From: Pseudomonas sp. B21-040
GTDB taxonomy: Bacteria > Pseudomonadota > Gammaproteobacteria > Pseudomonadales > Pseudomonadaceae
DNA length: 64,000 nt
Direction: 5' to 3'
Assembly: GCF_024748695.1 (NCBI RefSeq)
Contig: NZ_CP087176.1
Span: 4,147,501-4,211,500, forward strand
A model generated the notes under the pieces. It had not been told where the DNA came from and did no database searches. It was given only the letters and a program-made list of their open reading frames with translations. A program made the position numbers and the translations under genes. This document shows, piece after piece, positions 32,538 through 42,222 of this stretch; within the stretch, counting starts at the first letter, position 1; the number at the start of each line of letters is the position of its first letter.

Positions 32538-33074
32538 ATGAGCTCTGCACCGAAGCCTGATGAACTTGCGATCCCCTATCAACTGCCTCAGGTTCCATTC
32601 ATGTCGCCAGACATGGTGCACCCAGGGGTCCTGACGAACTGGCTGGAAGACGACAAGCTGTGGGTACCTGTTACCGGTTCCGTCTCCTTCAAGCCATTGC
32701 TGCTGAGCGTCACTGGTGGTTACTACATCAACCTGCTACGAGTGCGCCAGGCCGGCGTGCTGTCCCGCCATCGACACACCGGCGGCGTTCATGCCATCGT
32801 ACTCAAGGGCCGCTGGTACTATCTGGAGCACGACTGGGTCGCATCCGAAGGCTCCTTTGCGTACGAGCCTCCAGGCGAAACCCATACCCTTTTCGTTCCA
32901 GAAGACGTTGACGAAATGATCACCTGGTTCCACGTCCAGGGCGGATACACCTACGTCGATCCACAAGGCGTGGCGGTCGGCTACGAAGACGTTTTCACCA
33001 AGCTTGAAGCGGCCCGCAAGCACTACAAAGAGCTGGGTCTACCTGATGACTACATCGAGCAATTTATTCGCTGA
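32538..33074 (+). CDS. Cupin dioxygenase, 2,4'-dihydroxyacetophenone dioxygenase-like
   Basis: 178 residues from ATG at 32538; the longer frame starts at an unlikely TTG. It is a single cupin barrel: SRHRHTGGVHAIVLKGRWYY supplies metal-binding histidines, and EPPGETHTL supplies the second motif. Length and motifs match 2,4'-dihydroxyacetophenone dioxygenase, which cleaves an aryl ketone side chain using Fe(II). ChrR-type cupins are an alternative. A strong terminator follows at 33094, and a LysR gene starts about 100 bp downstream. The ribosome site is weak (GGAA at 10 nt). Family good, substrate tentative. Confidence 0.75.
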   Translation: MSSAPKPDELAIPYQLPQVPFMSPDMVHPGVLTNWLEDDKLWVPVTGSVSFKPLLLSVTGGYYINLLRVRQAGVLSRHRHTGGVHAIVLKGRWYYLEHDWVASEGSFAYEPPGETHTLFVPEDVDEMITWFHVQGGYTYVDPQGVAVGYEDVFTKLEAARKHYKELGLPDDYIEQFIR

Positions 33075-33093
33075 TCAGTGATCTGAAGATCAT

Positions 33094-33121
33094 AAGCGCG
33101 CCTATGGCGCGCTTGTTGTTT
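33094..33121 (+). terminator. Rho-independent terminator after the cupin gene
   Basis: 9-bp GC-rich stem AAGCGCGCC / GGCGCGCTT, 3-base loop, then GTTGTTT. Confidence 0.8.
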
Positions 33122-33177
33122 CAGCCCCAGAAAAGTGGCACGCTGATTTTTGAAAAGCCCGCCGACAAGGTAGATGA

Positions 33178-34080
33178 ATGGACAATTACTCGCAGATGCT
33201 GGCCTTCATTTGGGCCACCGAGCACGGAAATTTTTCTGCAGCAGCGCGCTCAAACGGACTTACACCCTCGGCCATCAGCAAGCTCATCACTCGCCTTGAG
33301 GATCGGCTGCAAACTCGCCTGTTCCAGCGAGGCACTCGCAATCTCACACTCACTGAAGAAGGTGCTGCTTACCTGGTCAGCGCGCGGGAAGTGGTCAACG
33401 CCATGGCAGAGGCAGATTCCCTGGCTGAAGCGTTCCCTACGCGCGTGAGCGGAACTCTGCGCATCCATACGATGACAACCTTCGCCAAGCATCAAATTTT
33501 GCCCTGGCTACCAGAGTTCCTTGCCACATACCCTGCCCTGAGCGTCGACATTCAAGTTGGCCCCCAATACATCGACCAATTTGAACAGGGTCTTGATATA
33601 GCCATCCACAGCGGTGTCTTACCCGACTCATCACGGATTGCCAGAAAGGTGGGTGAAAGTGCTTGGGTCATCTGCGCCTCGCCGGAATATATCGAGCGTT
33701 GCGGTAGACCCAATCACCCACAAGACCTTGTGAACCATGACTGTTTTAACTTCAGCTTCAAAAGCGCATGGAATAACTGGGAGTTTGAAATCGACAACCA
33801 CAAGACCTTGATCCCTGTCAGCGCCAAAGCGTGTTTTGCCCAGGGTGATTTGCTGCGTCAGATGGCACTATCGGGGGCAGGTATCGTGAAGCTTGCGCAA
33901 TTCCATATCGGGGCGGATATCAGGAAAGGGCGCCTGATCCCATTGCTTGAGGAGTACGCCCTGGATGAAAAAGAACCCATCTACATGGTGTACTCAAATC
34001 GCAAGCACCTCAGTCCAAGGATCAGGGTTTTTCGAGACTTCCTTGAGACCAAAATTGCTGAGCAACCTTGGGCCATATAG
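33178..34080 (+). CDS. LysR-family transcriptional regulator
   Basis: 300 residues, ATG preceded by AAGGTAGATGA. The N-terminal helix-turn-helix reads FSAAARSNGLTPSAISKLIT, followed by LQTRLFQRGTRNLTLTEEG. Residues about 90-295 form the periplasmic-binding-like effector domain (GTLRIHTMTTFAKHQILPWL). The overall pattern is that of the AaeR/PtxR-like LysR group. It follows the cupin gene in the same direction but is separated by a terminator, and it converges on the YdiJ-type dehydrogenase. Its targets may be the cupin gene or the downstream locus; the effector is unknown. Confidence 0.92.
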   Translation: MDNYSQMLAFIWATEHGNFSAAARSNGLTPSAISKLITRLEDRLQTRLFQRGTRNLTLTEEGAAYLVSAREVVNAMAEADSLAEAFPTRVSGTLRIHTMTTFAKHQILPWLPEFLATYPALSVDIQVGPQYIDQFEQGLDIAIHSGVLPDSSRIARKVGESAWVICASPEYIERCGRPNHPQDLVNHDCFNFSFKSAWNNWEFEIDNHKTLIPVSAKACFAQGDLLRQMALSGAGIVKLAQFHIGADIRKGRLIPLLEEYALDEKEPIYMVYSNRKHLSPRIRVFRDFLETKIAEQPWAI

Positions 34081-34182
34081 GCATCGCCCAGAAACAGCGC
34101 GCCCCATCTACCATGCAGCCTCACGCGAAAAAGCGAGGCGGTTAAACCGCCCAAGCCACGGGGTAAATCGGCGACCTAACGA

Positions 34183-37100
34183 TTACCCGGCGACATCCCT
34201 TACGACCGCAAGCAAAGCCTGTATCGGATGCAGAATCGTCGCCCCATCCTTGCGTTTAACTTGGCTTCGACATGAGTACCCGTCCGCCAACAAGCGACCT
34301 GAACGGTTGAACTTCTCCACCAGCGGCCCCCAAGACTGGCTGTAGATAACGTCTGACGTCTTAGCGTTTTGTGTCTCATGTCCATATGTGCCAGACATGC
34401 CACAGCAACCACTCGCTTGAACCTGCAGCTTCAATCCCATCCGCGCATAAATTTGCTGCCAAAGGCCGATGCTGCCGGGTTCATTAGTTTTCTCGGTGCA
34501 GTGAGGAAGGAAGTAGTAGGTCTCTGTCTCCTTGATTGCATTCGATGACGGGAGCACCTCCGCAAGCCACTCCTGCGGCAAAAAGACAGTTGGGATCTGA
34601 TCGCTGCCAAGCGTCTTGGCGTACTCTTGTCGATACACCAAGGTCATAGCGGGATCCAAGCCAACCAATGGAACCTGGTATTGGTGAAGTTTACTCAGCG
34701 ATTCGGCGTTGAAATACGCGGCTTTTTCAAATGCCTTGAGGAAACCCTGAACCTGCAGGGGTTTACCGTTCGGAGAGAACGGTGCGATGTACACCTGGAA
34801 CCCGAGCCTTGAGATCAGCTCAACCCAGTCGGCAAGCACATGGGTTTCGAAGTAACGTGTAAAGGCATCCTGCACGAGAATCACACTGCGTTTACGCTCC
34901 CCCTCCCCCAATGCAGCAATACGCTCGGGCGTCGCCATCTGAACGTTCCAGCGACGGCATACGTCGTTAAAGTCCATCAAGCTGAGCAATGGGCTATCGA
35001 CCATTCCGGCGACATGCTCAAGAAAGAAGCGAACTGGCCGGGCGCCCATGATGAAATTGTATAAACGCGGCACGCGCGCAATGTAGGGAATCGTGTATTC
35101 CAGCGAGCCGATGAGATAGTCCTTCAAGGGGCGCAGATACCGGCTGTGGTACAGCTCCAGGAATCGCGATCGGAACTCCGGCACATTGACCTTCACCGGA
35201 CACTGACCAGCACAAGATTTACAGGCGAGGCACCCCGCCATGGCCTCATAAACCTCATGGGAAAAATCCTGTTGTCCCAACTTTTGCGCGACGGTATTCG
35301 CAGTTCGTTTGGCAATACTAAGTACGTTGGAAGTCGAGCGCAGCCGATCACTGGTAGCCAATACATCGATGTCTTGTTGGCCCTGCAATCTCAACCATTC
35401 CCGGATGAGCGAAGCGCGACCTTTGGGTGAATGGACTCGGCTACGAGTGCCTTTCCAGGAAGGACACATAGCGTCATCAGGATCGAAGTTGTAGCAGGCA
35501 CCATTGCCGTTGCAGTGGACGGCAGTGTCATAGCTTTTCCAAACCCGCTCATCAATTGTCCGATCAAGCTCGCCTCGCAACTTGACCTCGTCAACGCGCG
35601 TCAACCGAGCGCTAGGCACAGTCTTCGGCGTAGCGATCTTGCCGGGGTTGAGTTGGTTGTGTGGATCAAAAGCAGCTTTGAGTTCCTGCAATGCCGGATA
35701 AAGTTCGCCGAAATAATCGGGCACATACTGGGATCTCAACCCCTTTCCATGCTCACCCCACAACAAGCCGCCATGCTTTTGTGTCAACCCGGCGACGGCA
35801 TCGGAAATCGGCTGAATCAGGGCCGCCTGAACAGGGTCTTTCATGTCGAGAATCGGACGCACATGGAGGACGCCCGCGTCGACGTGTCCAAACATTCCGT
35901 ACTCCAAGTCATAGCTGTCCAGAAGCGCTCGAAACTCCAGGATGAAGTCAGCCAAATTCTCAGGCGGAACGGCGGTGTCTTCGACAAAGGGTTGCGGCCG
36001 GGCCTCTCCTTTGACGTTGCCGAGCAGCCCTACTGCTCGCTTACGCATCGCATAAACGCGTTTGAGGGCGTCAGCACCTATTGCAAACGTGTGACCCAAT
36101 CGCACGACGCTGGTATCGCGCTGCAGGTGCAAAACAAACTCATGAACACTCTGCTGAACTGCCTCTTCATCGTCGCCGCTAAATTCAACAAGATTGATTC
36201 CGAGTGTCGGTGCATCTGGGTCTTCCGGGAAGTATTCTGCGACGCCGTGCCAGACTATGTCCTTCATGGCCAGCATGAGCACTTTGGAATCGACTGTCTC
36301 GATAGACAACGGCTTCAACAGCATCAACGCCTTGGCGTCCCTCAGAGCATCCATGAACCCCGCATAACGCACGTTCACCAGGATCGAATACTTGGGGATC
36401 GGTAACACGTTGAGCTTGGCTTCAACGATGAAGCCAAGGGAGCCTTCGGAGCCACACAAAACGCTGTTGAGATTGAATCGATCATTTGGCTCTTGCAGGT
36501 GAGCCAGGTCATAGCCAGTCAAGCAACGATTGAGTTTCGGAAATGTACTCTGGATCAGATCAGCATGATTGCGCGCGATGTCCGTGGCACATCGGTAGAC
36601 CTCTCCTACACGATCTGCGCGACCTGTTTCCGCCCACCAACAGTCGCGTTCCAAAACCGAACTGTTGAGTCGATCGCCACCCAGCAAAACGGTAGAAAGT
36701 TCCAAGACATGGTCACGGGTTTTGCCATACGTACAGCTTCCCTGACCACTCGCGTCGGTATTAATCATTCCGCCGATGGTGGCGCGGTTTGATGTGGATA
36801 GTTCGGGCGCGAAAAATAATCCATGTGGTTTCAATGCAGCGTTGAGCTGATCCTTAACCACACCGCTCTGCACACGAACCCAACGCTCCTCGACATTGAT
36901 CTCAAGAATACTGTTCATATGGCGAGACAGATCGATAACAACCCCCTCTGTTAGTGATTGGCCGTTGGTACCGGTTCCACCTCCACGGGGTGTGAGCACA
37001 ACTGATCTAAACTCGGGACGGGCCACCAGGCGTGCCAAGGTCTCGACATCCCGAGCATGCCGTGGAAACACCGCCGCTTGTGGTAGGCGCTGATAGATCG

Positions 37101-37236
37101 AGTTGTCGGTTGCCAACACCGTCCTATCGCCATAACTACGCGCAATTTCTCCCTGAAAGCCCTCTTCCTCAAGCCGACTTAAAAAACCTTCGTAGGATAC
37201 GTTTTGGACATCAGGGGAAGACAGCCGAGCAATCAT
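34183..37236 (-). CDS. YdiJ-type FAD-linked oxidase / Fe-S oxidoreductase (D-2-hydroxyacid dehydrogenase)
   Basis: 1017 residues, the usual length of YdiJ. The FAD-binding domain (about 50-270) carries LTPRGGGTGTNGQSLTEGV. The FAD-oxidase C-terminal domain (about 290-545) carries GHVDAGVLHVRP and WGEHGKGLRSQYVP. An Fe-S region follows with CNGNGACYNFDPDDAMCP and CLACKSCAGQCPV, and near 940 a CCG segment (ASGCCGMSGTYG). YdiJ-type enzymes oxidise D-2-hydroxyglutarate or similar D-2-hydroxy acids and pass electrons to the quinone pool. The gene is divergent from a LysR gene (160 bp apart), which probably regulates it. It may be a paralogue specialised for a pathway in this region. Confidence 0.88.
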   Translation of the reverse strand: MIARLSSPDVQNVSYEGFLSRLEEEGFQGEIARSYGDRTVLATDNSIYQRLPQAAVFPRHARDVETLARLVARPEFRSVVLTPRGGGTGTNGQSLTEGVVIDLSRHMNSILEINVEERWVRVQSGVVKDQLNAALKPHGLFFAPELSTSNRATIGGMINTDASGQGSCTYGKTRDHVLELSTVLLGGDRLNSSVLERDCWWAETGRADRVGEVYRCATDIARNHADLIQSTFPKLNRCLTGYDLAHLQEPNDRFNLNSVLCGSEGSLGFIVEAKLNVLPIPKYSILVNVRYAGFMDALRDAKALMLLKPLSIETVDSKVLMLAMKDIVWHGVAEYFPEDPDAPTLGINLVEFSGDDEEAVQQSVHEFVLHLQRDTSVVRLGHTFAIGADALKRVYAMRKRAVGLLGNVKGEARPQPFVEDTAVPPENLADFILEFRALLDSYDLEYGMFGHVDAGVLHVRPILDMKDPVQAALIQPISDAVAGLTQKHGGLLWGEHGKGLRSQYVPDYFGELYPALQELKAAFDPHNQLNPGKIATPKTVPSARLTRVDEVKLRGELDRTIDERVWKSYDTAVHCNGNGACYNFDPDDAMCPSWKGTRSRVHSPKGRASLIREWLRLQGQQDIDVLATSDRLRSTSNVLSIAKRTANTVAQKLGQQDFSHEVYEAMAGCLACKSCAGQCPVKVNVPEFRSRFLELYHSRYLRPLKDYLIGSLEYTIPYIARVPRLYNFIMGARPVRFFLEHVAGMVDSPLLSLMDFNDVCRRWNVQMATPERIAALGEGERKRSVILVQDAFTRYFETHVLADWVELISRLGFQVYIAPFSPNGKPLQVQGFLKAFEKAAYFNAESLSKLHQYQVPLVGLDPAMTLVYRQEYAKTLGSDQIPTVFLPQEWLAEVLPSSNAIKETETYYFLPHCTEKTNEPGSIGLWQQIYARMGLKLQVQASGCCGMSGTYGHETQNAKTSDVIYSQSWGPLVEKFNRSGRLLADGYSCRSQVKRKDGATILHPIQALLAVVRDVAG

Positions 37237-37396
37237 GGTGGAGTTCCTTCGGGTAATGCAGCTAATCTAAACATTCTCGTTATGTATGCTCAGCACCAAG
37301 GTGCTAACAAACCATAAGGGGTTTTACCTTCGATTTTGTCGGGACACGATGACTCGAACAAACGTAAAACCTGCAGATTTTGCATGAGCTTTATGA

Positions 37397-38296
37397 ATGA
37401 ACCCAAGAAGACTGACGCCCTCCATGTCCCTGCTGATTGCCTTCGAAGCAGCCGCTCGACATTGCAGCTTTACCAAAGCTGCAGACGAACTGGCATTGAC
37501 TCAAAGCGCCGTCAGCCGGCAAGTGCAATCCCTGGAAGCCCAGCTTGAGATCGAACTCTTTCGCCGTGATGGACGGAAGATCGAGTTAACTGCAGCCGGT
37601 GCCCTGTACCAACATGAGCTTGCCGCTGCACTGGGTCGAATTCGAAGTGCAACGCTGCAGACAATTGCTTACAAGGCTGAGGCTGGCCCGCTAAACCTCG
37701 CTGTACTTCCGACATTGGGATCAAAGTGGCTCCTCCCCAAAATGCATGAGTTTTATGCACTCCACCCAGGGAACCTGGTGCACATCCATTCAAGGATTAT
37801 TCACGCCGACATCCAGTCCAGCGCGAGCGACATGCAGGCAATCATCTGCGCCGGCAAAGGAGACTGGCCAGGCTACATTTCGCATCTATTACTCAAAGAA
37901 AAACTGGTCGTTATAGCGAGCCCTACAGCGCTTGCGGATTTTCGCGCCATGTCACCACCGGACGTCGCTGATCAAGTTTTGTTGAATGTCGTCTCTCGAC
38001 CCAATGCGTGGTCTGATTGGTTTGACCGCAACAACCTCGGCCATAGAAGTATGCGTACCGGCCCAAGTTTCGAGCTCACTGCCCACCTCATTCAGGCCGT
38101 ATCAGCGGGCATTGGTATCGGGCTGGTTCCCGACATTCTGGTGCAGGACGAACTCAAATCCGGAGCGCTGGTAGCACTATTCGACCCGATGGAAAGCGGT
38201 CGCAATTACTACCTTGCGTATGCCACACGCTATCAACATCTGCCTGCACTAAAGACCTTCAGTGCTTGGCTGCTGTCCCTACCGTTCCCGGATTAA
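37397..38296 (+). CDS. LysR-family transcriptional regulator (GcvA-like)
   Basis: 299 residues. The helix-turn-helix is FTKAADELALTQSAVSRQVQ, followed by LEIELFRRDGRKIELTAAG. This Leu-Thr-Gln-Ser-Ala-Val-Ser-Arg pattern and the later GIGIGLVPDILVQDEL are typical of GcvA-like LysR proteins. It is divergent from the YdiJ-type gene and converges on the GMC oxidoreductase across a hairpin at 38319. By position it probably regulates the YdiJ-type gene, perhaps also the 38-42 kb operon. The ribosome site is weak, and an internal Met at residue 10 is an alternative start. Confidence 0.9.
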   Translation: MNPRRLTPSMSLLIAFEAAARHCSFTKAADELALTQSAVSRQVQSLEAQLEIELFRRDGRKIELTAAGALYQHELAAALGRIRSATLQTIAYKAEAGPLNLAVLPTLGSKWLLPKMHEFYALHPGNLVHIHSRIIHADIQSSASDMQAIICAGKGDWPGYISHLLLKEKLVVIASPTALADFRAMSPPDVADQVLLNVVSRPNAWSDWFDRNNLGHRSMRTGPSFELTAHLIQAVSAGIGIGLVPDILVQDELKSGALVALFDPMESGRNYYLAYATRYQHLPALKTFSAWLLSLPFPD

Positions 38297-38318
38297 AGAT
38301 CCATGGAACACAACACCA

Positions 38319-38351
38319 CAGCAATGCTTAGTGGTACTTCAAGCATTGCTG
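38319..38351. terminator. Hairpin between convergent genes
   Basis: Perfect 11-bp stem CAGCAATGCTT / AAGCATTGCTG with an 11-base loop, between the stops of the LysR and GMC genes. No T-run; probably a bidirectional terminator. Confidence 0.55.
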
Positions 38352-38365
38352 CAGCGAGCCCGCTC

Positions 38366-39967
38366 TCAGTAATGAATTGGCGCGGAGCCAAGTATCAAGT
38401 CGGCCCCACGCTCAGCAACAGCCATTACCGCACCTTGGATGTTGCCGGAGATCATAGATGGAATGACCGAGGCATCGACGACACGAAGACCACTTAGGCC
38501 ATGGACTCGCAACTGTGAGTCGACCACGGCACCCTCGTCCTCGCCCATCCTGCAGGTGCCGATGGGGTGATAAATCGTCTGGCCATTATCTCGTGCAAAT
38601 TCGAGCCAATCTTCATCGCTCTTGGTTTGGGAGCCCGGACTGGTTTCTGCATCGACGAATGCACTCATCGCCGGCTGTTCCATAATTCTTCGCGCGATTT
38701 TCATGCCCTGGATCAGGCTCGTGCAGTCTTCATCCTCGGTCAGAAAATTCGGACGAATCGCCGGCATAACATCAGGATCCTTTGATTGGATGTGAATGCT
38801 GCCCTGAGACTTGGGACGTAGCTGACTGACTCCAATCGTGAAGCCTGGGTGCTTATCCAAAATTCGCTCGGCGGCATTGGCATAGCTTGCATGTACGACG
38901 AAATATTGCACATCCGGCGTAGGCATTTCAGGCTTGGTCTTCACAAAACCATGAACCAAGCCGGTACCCAGTGTCAGAATTCCCGTGCGCTTGGTGAAGT
39001 ACTCAGCCACGGCAAGACCAAGTCTCCATCCGCGTGCCAGCTCATTGAGAGTCACCGTGTTCTTCAGCCGCCAGTTCATACGGGTGGCAAAGTGATCGAT
39101 GTAATTTTCCCCTACACCATCAAGACGGTGCTTGAGTGGGATGCCCGCCTTGTCGAGCACATCAGGTCGCCCGATTCCCGACAGCTCCAGGATTTGCGGC
39201 GATTGAATGGCTCCGGCACACAGAATGACATCCTGTCGGGCATTGACAGTGACCTCGCGACCGCCTCGACGGTAAGTGATACCAGTGCAACGTGAGCCCT
39301 CAAGTTCGAGGCGCAACACATGTGCATTGGTCTCGATTTGCAGGTTAGCACGTGCTCTTGCCGGCTTGAGATAGCCGTCCACAACGCTCCAACGCCGCCC
39401 CTTGTGCTGGGCAACCTGGTAGTAACCAAATCCCGTCTGATCATCGCCGTTGTAATCTTTATTGTGCCGGTGTCCATCTTGAATGCTCGCCTCTAAGAAG
39501 GCGTCCGACACGGGATAGCGCTCTGTGACCTGTTGAATATGCATCGGGCCTTCATGCCCACGCGAGTCATCGCCTTGAGCATAAGTCTCGAATTTTTTGA
39601 AGTAGGGCTTGAGCGTGGCGAAATTCCACTGCTTCGCCCCTGTGGACTCCCAAGCGTCATAATCCCCTGGCTGCCCACGCACATAGATCATCCCGTTAAT
39701 GAGAGTAGATCCGCCGAGGCCCTTACCACGGGGTACGGAAATTTCCCTTCCGCGCGTGTTCGCCTCAGCCTGGGTCTTAAATCGCCAGTTGTAACGCTTG
39801 TCCACTAGCAGCTTGGTGAAGCCAGCAGGAATAGGAATCCAGAAACCGTTCGGTTCGCCCCCCGCTTCCAGCACCAAAACTTTGTATTTTCCGGAAGCAG
39901 TGAGCCGATTGGCGAGGATACAGCCAGCAGTTCCGCCACCAACAATGACGTAATCAAATGTACTCAT
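38366..39967 (-). CDS. GMC-family FAD oxidoreductase (choline/alcohol dehydrogenase type)
   Basis: 533 residues. The N-terminal FAD site is DYVIVGGGTAGCILANRL. GMC signature 1 appears as GKGLGGSTLINGMIYVRG and signature 2 as GAIQSPQILELSGIG. The C-terminal active-site histidine segment is YHPIGTCRMGEDEGAVVDS. It oxidises an alcohol to an aldehyde, passing electrons to the respiratory chain or oxygen. Its start overlaps the stop of the shikimate-dehydrogenase-like gene by 14 bp, and an aldehyde dehydrogenase lies upstream in the same operon. Alcohol to aldehyde to acid is the natural reading. Substrate unknown. Confidence 0.9.
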   Translation of the reverse strand: MSTFDYVIVGGGTAGCILANRLTASGKYKVLVLEAGGEPNGFWIPIPAGFTKLLVDKRYNWRFKTQAEANTRGREISVPRGKGLGGSTLINGMIYVRGQPGDYDAWESTGAKQWNFATLKPYFKKFETYAQGDDSRGHEGPMHIQQVTERYPVSDAFLEASIQDGHRHNKDYNGDDQTGFGYYQVAQHKGRRWSVVDGYLKPARARANLQIETNAHVLRLELEGSRCTGITYRRGGREVTVNARQDVILCAGAIQSPQILELSGIGRPDVLDKAGIPLKHRLDGVGENYIDHFATRMNWRLKNTVTLNELARGWRLGLAVAEYFTKRTGILTLGTGLVHGFVKTKPEMPTPDVQYFVVHASYANAAERILDKHPGFTIGVSQLRPKSQGSIHIQSKDPDVMPAIRPNFLTEDEDCTSLIQGMKIARRIMEQPAMSAFVDAETSPGSQTKSDEDWLEFARDNGQTIYHPIGTCRMGEDEGAVVDSQLRVHGLSGLRVVDASVIPSMISGNIQGAVMAVAERGADLILGSAPIHY

Positions 39968-40784
39968 GATTTTGCTCGTTCTTATTAGTTGCCATCGCCG
40001 CAGCCATCAACTCAATCTGACAAAGCAGCATTGGCATTCCATCAAGCACTCGACAGCCCTTTTCAGTTGCGGCTGCCAACAGGGGAGTGATCGCAGGTTT
40101 CATAATGATTTCTGCGACAATTTGCGATGAGGTGAGCAACGCTACATTCAAGGGCAGAATGTCATCCACAGAGAGCCCAAGGGATGTGCTGTTTACTACC
40201 AAATCATGGCCAGATGGATCATCTGAGCCGACACACAGCTCCACAGCGGGGAAGACTATGGCGAGTCTTTGGACAAGTTCCTCTGCCTTAAATGTGGTGC
40301 GATTGAAGATGGTGATTTTTCTGACGCCTGCGGCGGCGAGAGCGAACGCGATTGCCTTTGCTGCGCCCCCGGCACCTGCCAAATAGACCGACATGCCGGC
40401 CGGTTCTACGTCCCGTTGACGTAGACCTGCCAAGAAACCCGCGCCGTCCAGGATGTCGCCATGCAGGCTTCCATCTTCGTTGCGTCTCACTACGTTGACC
40501 GCACCTACGAGTCGCGCAGCATCTGACACAGAATCGCATAGCTCAACGATTGCAGATTTGTGCGGCACCGTAACGATGAATCCATCCAGGCTTTGAATTC
40601 CGCGCAGTCCTGCAACAACGCCGTGGAGACCGTCTGTGCTGACATGAAATGGCACCATTACCCGATCATCACCGCGCTCAGTGAACAGGCGGTTCATCGC
40701 ATCTGGTGTCTGCACATGATGGATTGGGTCAGCGATAATCGCGTATACCCGTGTGGTGCCACTGATCTTGTTTTTATTTTCCAT
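39954..40784 (-). CDS. Shikimate dehydrogenase-like NAD(P) oxidoreductase
   Basis: 276 residues from ATG at 40784, which starts 4 bp after the aldehyde dehydrogenase stop; the longer frame to 40862 lies inside that gene. It has the AroE fold: IADPIHHVQTPDAMN at the substrate domain, GFIVTVPHKSAI with the catalytic lysine, and GAVNVV. The catalytic aspartate is kept in GDILDG, where AroE has an NTDG core. The cofactor loop is YLAGAGGAAKAIAFALAA. The change from Asn-Thr to Ile-Leu beside the aspartate suggests a substrate other than shikimate. The operon (aldehyde dehydrogenase, this gene, GMC oxidoreductase) is catabolic, so quinate-like or other hydroxylated acids are candidates. Confidence 0.82.
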   Translation of the reverse strand: MENKNKISGTTRVYAIIADPIHHVQTPDAMNRLFTERGDDRVMVPFHVSTDGLHGVVAGLRGIQSLDGFIVTVPHKSAIVELCDSVSDAARLVGAVNVVRRNEDGSLHGDILDGAGFLAGLRQRDVEPAGMSVYLAGAGGAAKAIAFALAAAGVRKITIFNRTTFKAEELVQRLAIVFPAVELCVGSDDPSGHDLVVNSTSLGLSVDDILPLNVALLTSSQIVAEIIMKPAITPLLAAATEKGCRVLDGMPMLLCQIELMAAAMATNKNEQNHEYI

Positions 40785-40788
40785 GAGT

Positions 40789-42222
40789 TCAGGCCAATGT
40801 GTAGGTGGTTTTGACGGAGGTATAAAATTCCTTTGCGTACCCACCTTGCTCGCGAGGCCCATAGCTTGAGTTTTTTCGACCGCCGAAAGGTGCGTTGTAA
40901 TCCACTCCTGCTGTTGGGACGTTGACCATCACCATGCCGGCGGTAGAGCGTTGCTTAAAGTCCGAGCTGTGCTTTAGAGAAGTGGTGCAAATCCCGGATG
41001 ACAAACCGAATTCGGTGTCGTTAGCCAACGTGACCGCCTCTTCGTAATCCTTAACGCGGATGACACTCGCCACCGGGCCGAAAACTTCCTCCCGGTTGAT
41101 ACGCATCTGGTTAGTGGTTTCAGTGATCAGCGCCGGAGAAAGATAGAAACCTGGTGTGCCCCTTGTCAGCAGTTCGCCGCCATAAGCGAGCTCCCCACCC
41201 TCTTCCTGGGCGCTCTTGATGTAATCGCAGTCTTGCTTGAGCTGCGCCTGTGACACGACAGGGCCCATGTCACAGCCTTCAGACAATGCGTGGTCAACCT
41301 TGAGCGAAGAGAGACGCTTTATCACGGCCTCAACAAATTGATCGTGTATGCCATCCTGGACAATCAAACGGCTGGAGGCGGTGCATCGCTGGCCTGTAGA
41401 GAAGAAGGAGCCGGAGACCGCGACTTCAACTGCCTGATTGAGATCTGCATCATCCAAAATAATGAGCGGGTTTTTGCCGCCCATTTCCAGCTGGACTTTG
41501 GCACCGCGCTCCATGCAGGTCATACCAATACTGCGGCCTGTGCCAGTGGAACCCGTGAACGTCAAAGCCCGTACTTTTTTAGACTTTGCAAAGACATCAC
41601 CCACTTTCGAGCCGGGCCCCATGACCAGATTGAACACTCCGGAGGGAAGCGCACCTGCGCGAACAATAATTTCCGCCAGTGCCCACGCACTGCCAGGCAC
41701 CAGATCAGCTGGTTTGAAAACAACTGCGTTACCGAACGCCAGTGCAGGAGCGATCTTCCAGGCCGGGATTGCGATCGGGAAGTTCCAGGGAGTGATGATG
41801 CCGACCACGCCCTCTGGCTCGCGCCGTACATCGGCCTCAACCCCAAGGCGAATGGATGCCAGGCGTTCGCCCGAAAGGCGTAATGCTTCGCCCGCAAAAA
41901 ACTTGAAAACCCTGCCCGCGCGAACCACTTCACCAATACCCTCAGGCAGGGTTTTCCCTTCCTCACGCGCTAGCAACCGGCCCAACTCTTCACGACGAGC
42001 CAAAATCTCAGTGCCAATGCGGTCGAGCGCGTCACCTCGCACCTCGGCGGTAGATCGAGCCCAGCTCGGAGCCGCCTCAAAAGCCGCATCAACAGCCATC
42101 GCAGCTTGAGAAGCATCAGCGCGCGCGTACTCACCGACCACATCATTAGTATCGGAAGGATTGATATTCAGATTGATATCGGCGCCTTCGAGCCACTCTC
42201 CGGCAATAAAATTCTTATTCAT
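40789..42222 (-). CDS. Aldehyde dehydrogenase (alpha-ketoglutaric semialdehyde dehydrogenase type)
   Basis: 477 residues. Motifs: TPWNFPIAIPAWK, GSTGTGRSIG, the catalytic glutamate in LEMGGKNPL and the catalytic cysteine in GQRCTASSR. It ends PFGGRKNSSYGPREQG. The Met-Gly-Gly-Lys form and the C-terminal FGGRKNSS segment are typical of alpha-ketoglutaric-semialdehyde and related sugar-acid aldehyde dehydrogenases. It is the first gene of a three-gene operon; the next start lies 4 bp after its stop. It would oxidise the aldehyde made by the operon or by another enzyme. Exact substrate not predictable. Confidence 0.88.
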   Translation of the reverse strand: MNKNFIAGEWLEGADINLNINPSDTNDVVGEYARADASQAAMAVDAAFEAAPSWARSTAEVRGDALDRIGTEILARREELGRLLAREEGKTLPEGIGEVVRAGRVFKFFAGEALRLSGERLASIRLGVEADVRREPEGVVGIITPWNFPIAIPAWKIAPALAFGNAVVFKPADLVPGSAWALAEIIVRAGALPSGVFNLVMGPGSKVGDVFAKSKKVRALTFTGSTGTGRSIGMTCMERGAKVQLEMGGKNPLIILDDADLNQAVEVAVSGSFFSTGQRCTASSRLIVQDGIHDQFVEAVIKRLSSLKVDHALSEGCDMGPVVSQAQLKQDCDYIKSAQEEGGELAYGGELLTRGTPGFYLSPALITETTNQMRINREEVFGPVASVIRVKDYEEAVTLANDTEFGLSSGICTTSLKHSSDFKQRSTAGMVMVNVPTAGVDYNAPFGGRKNSSYGPREQGGYAKEFYTSVKTTYTLA

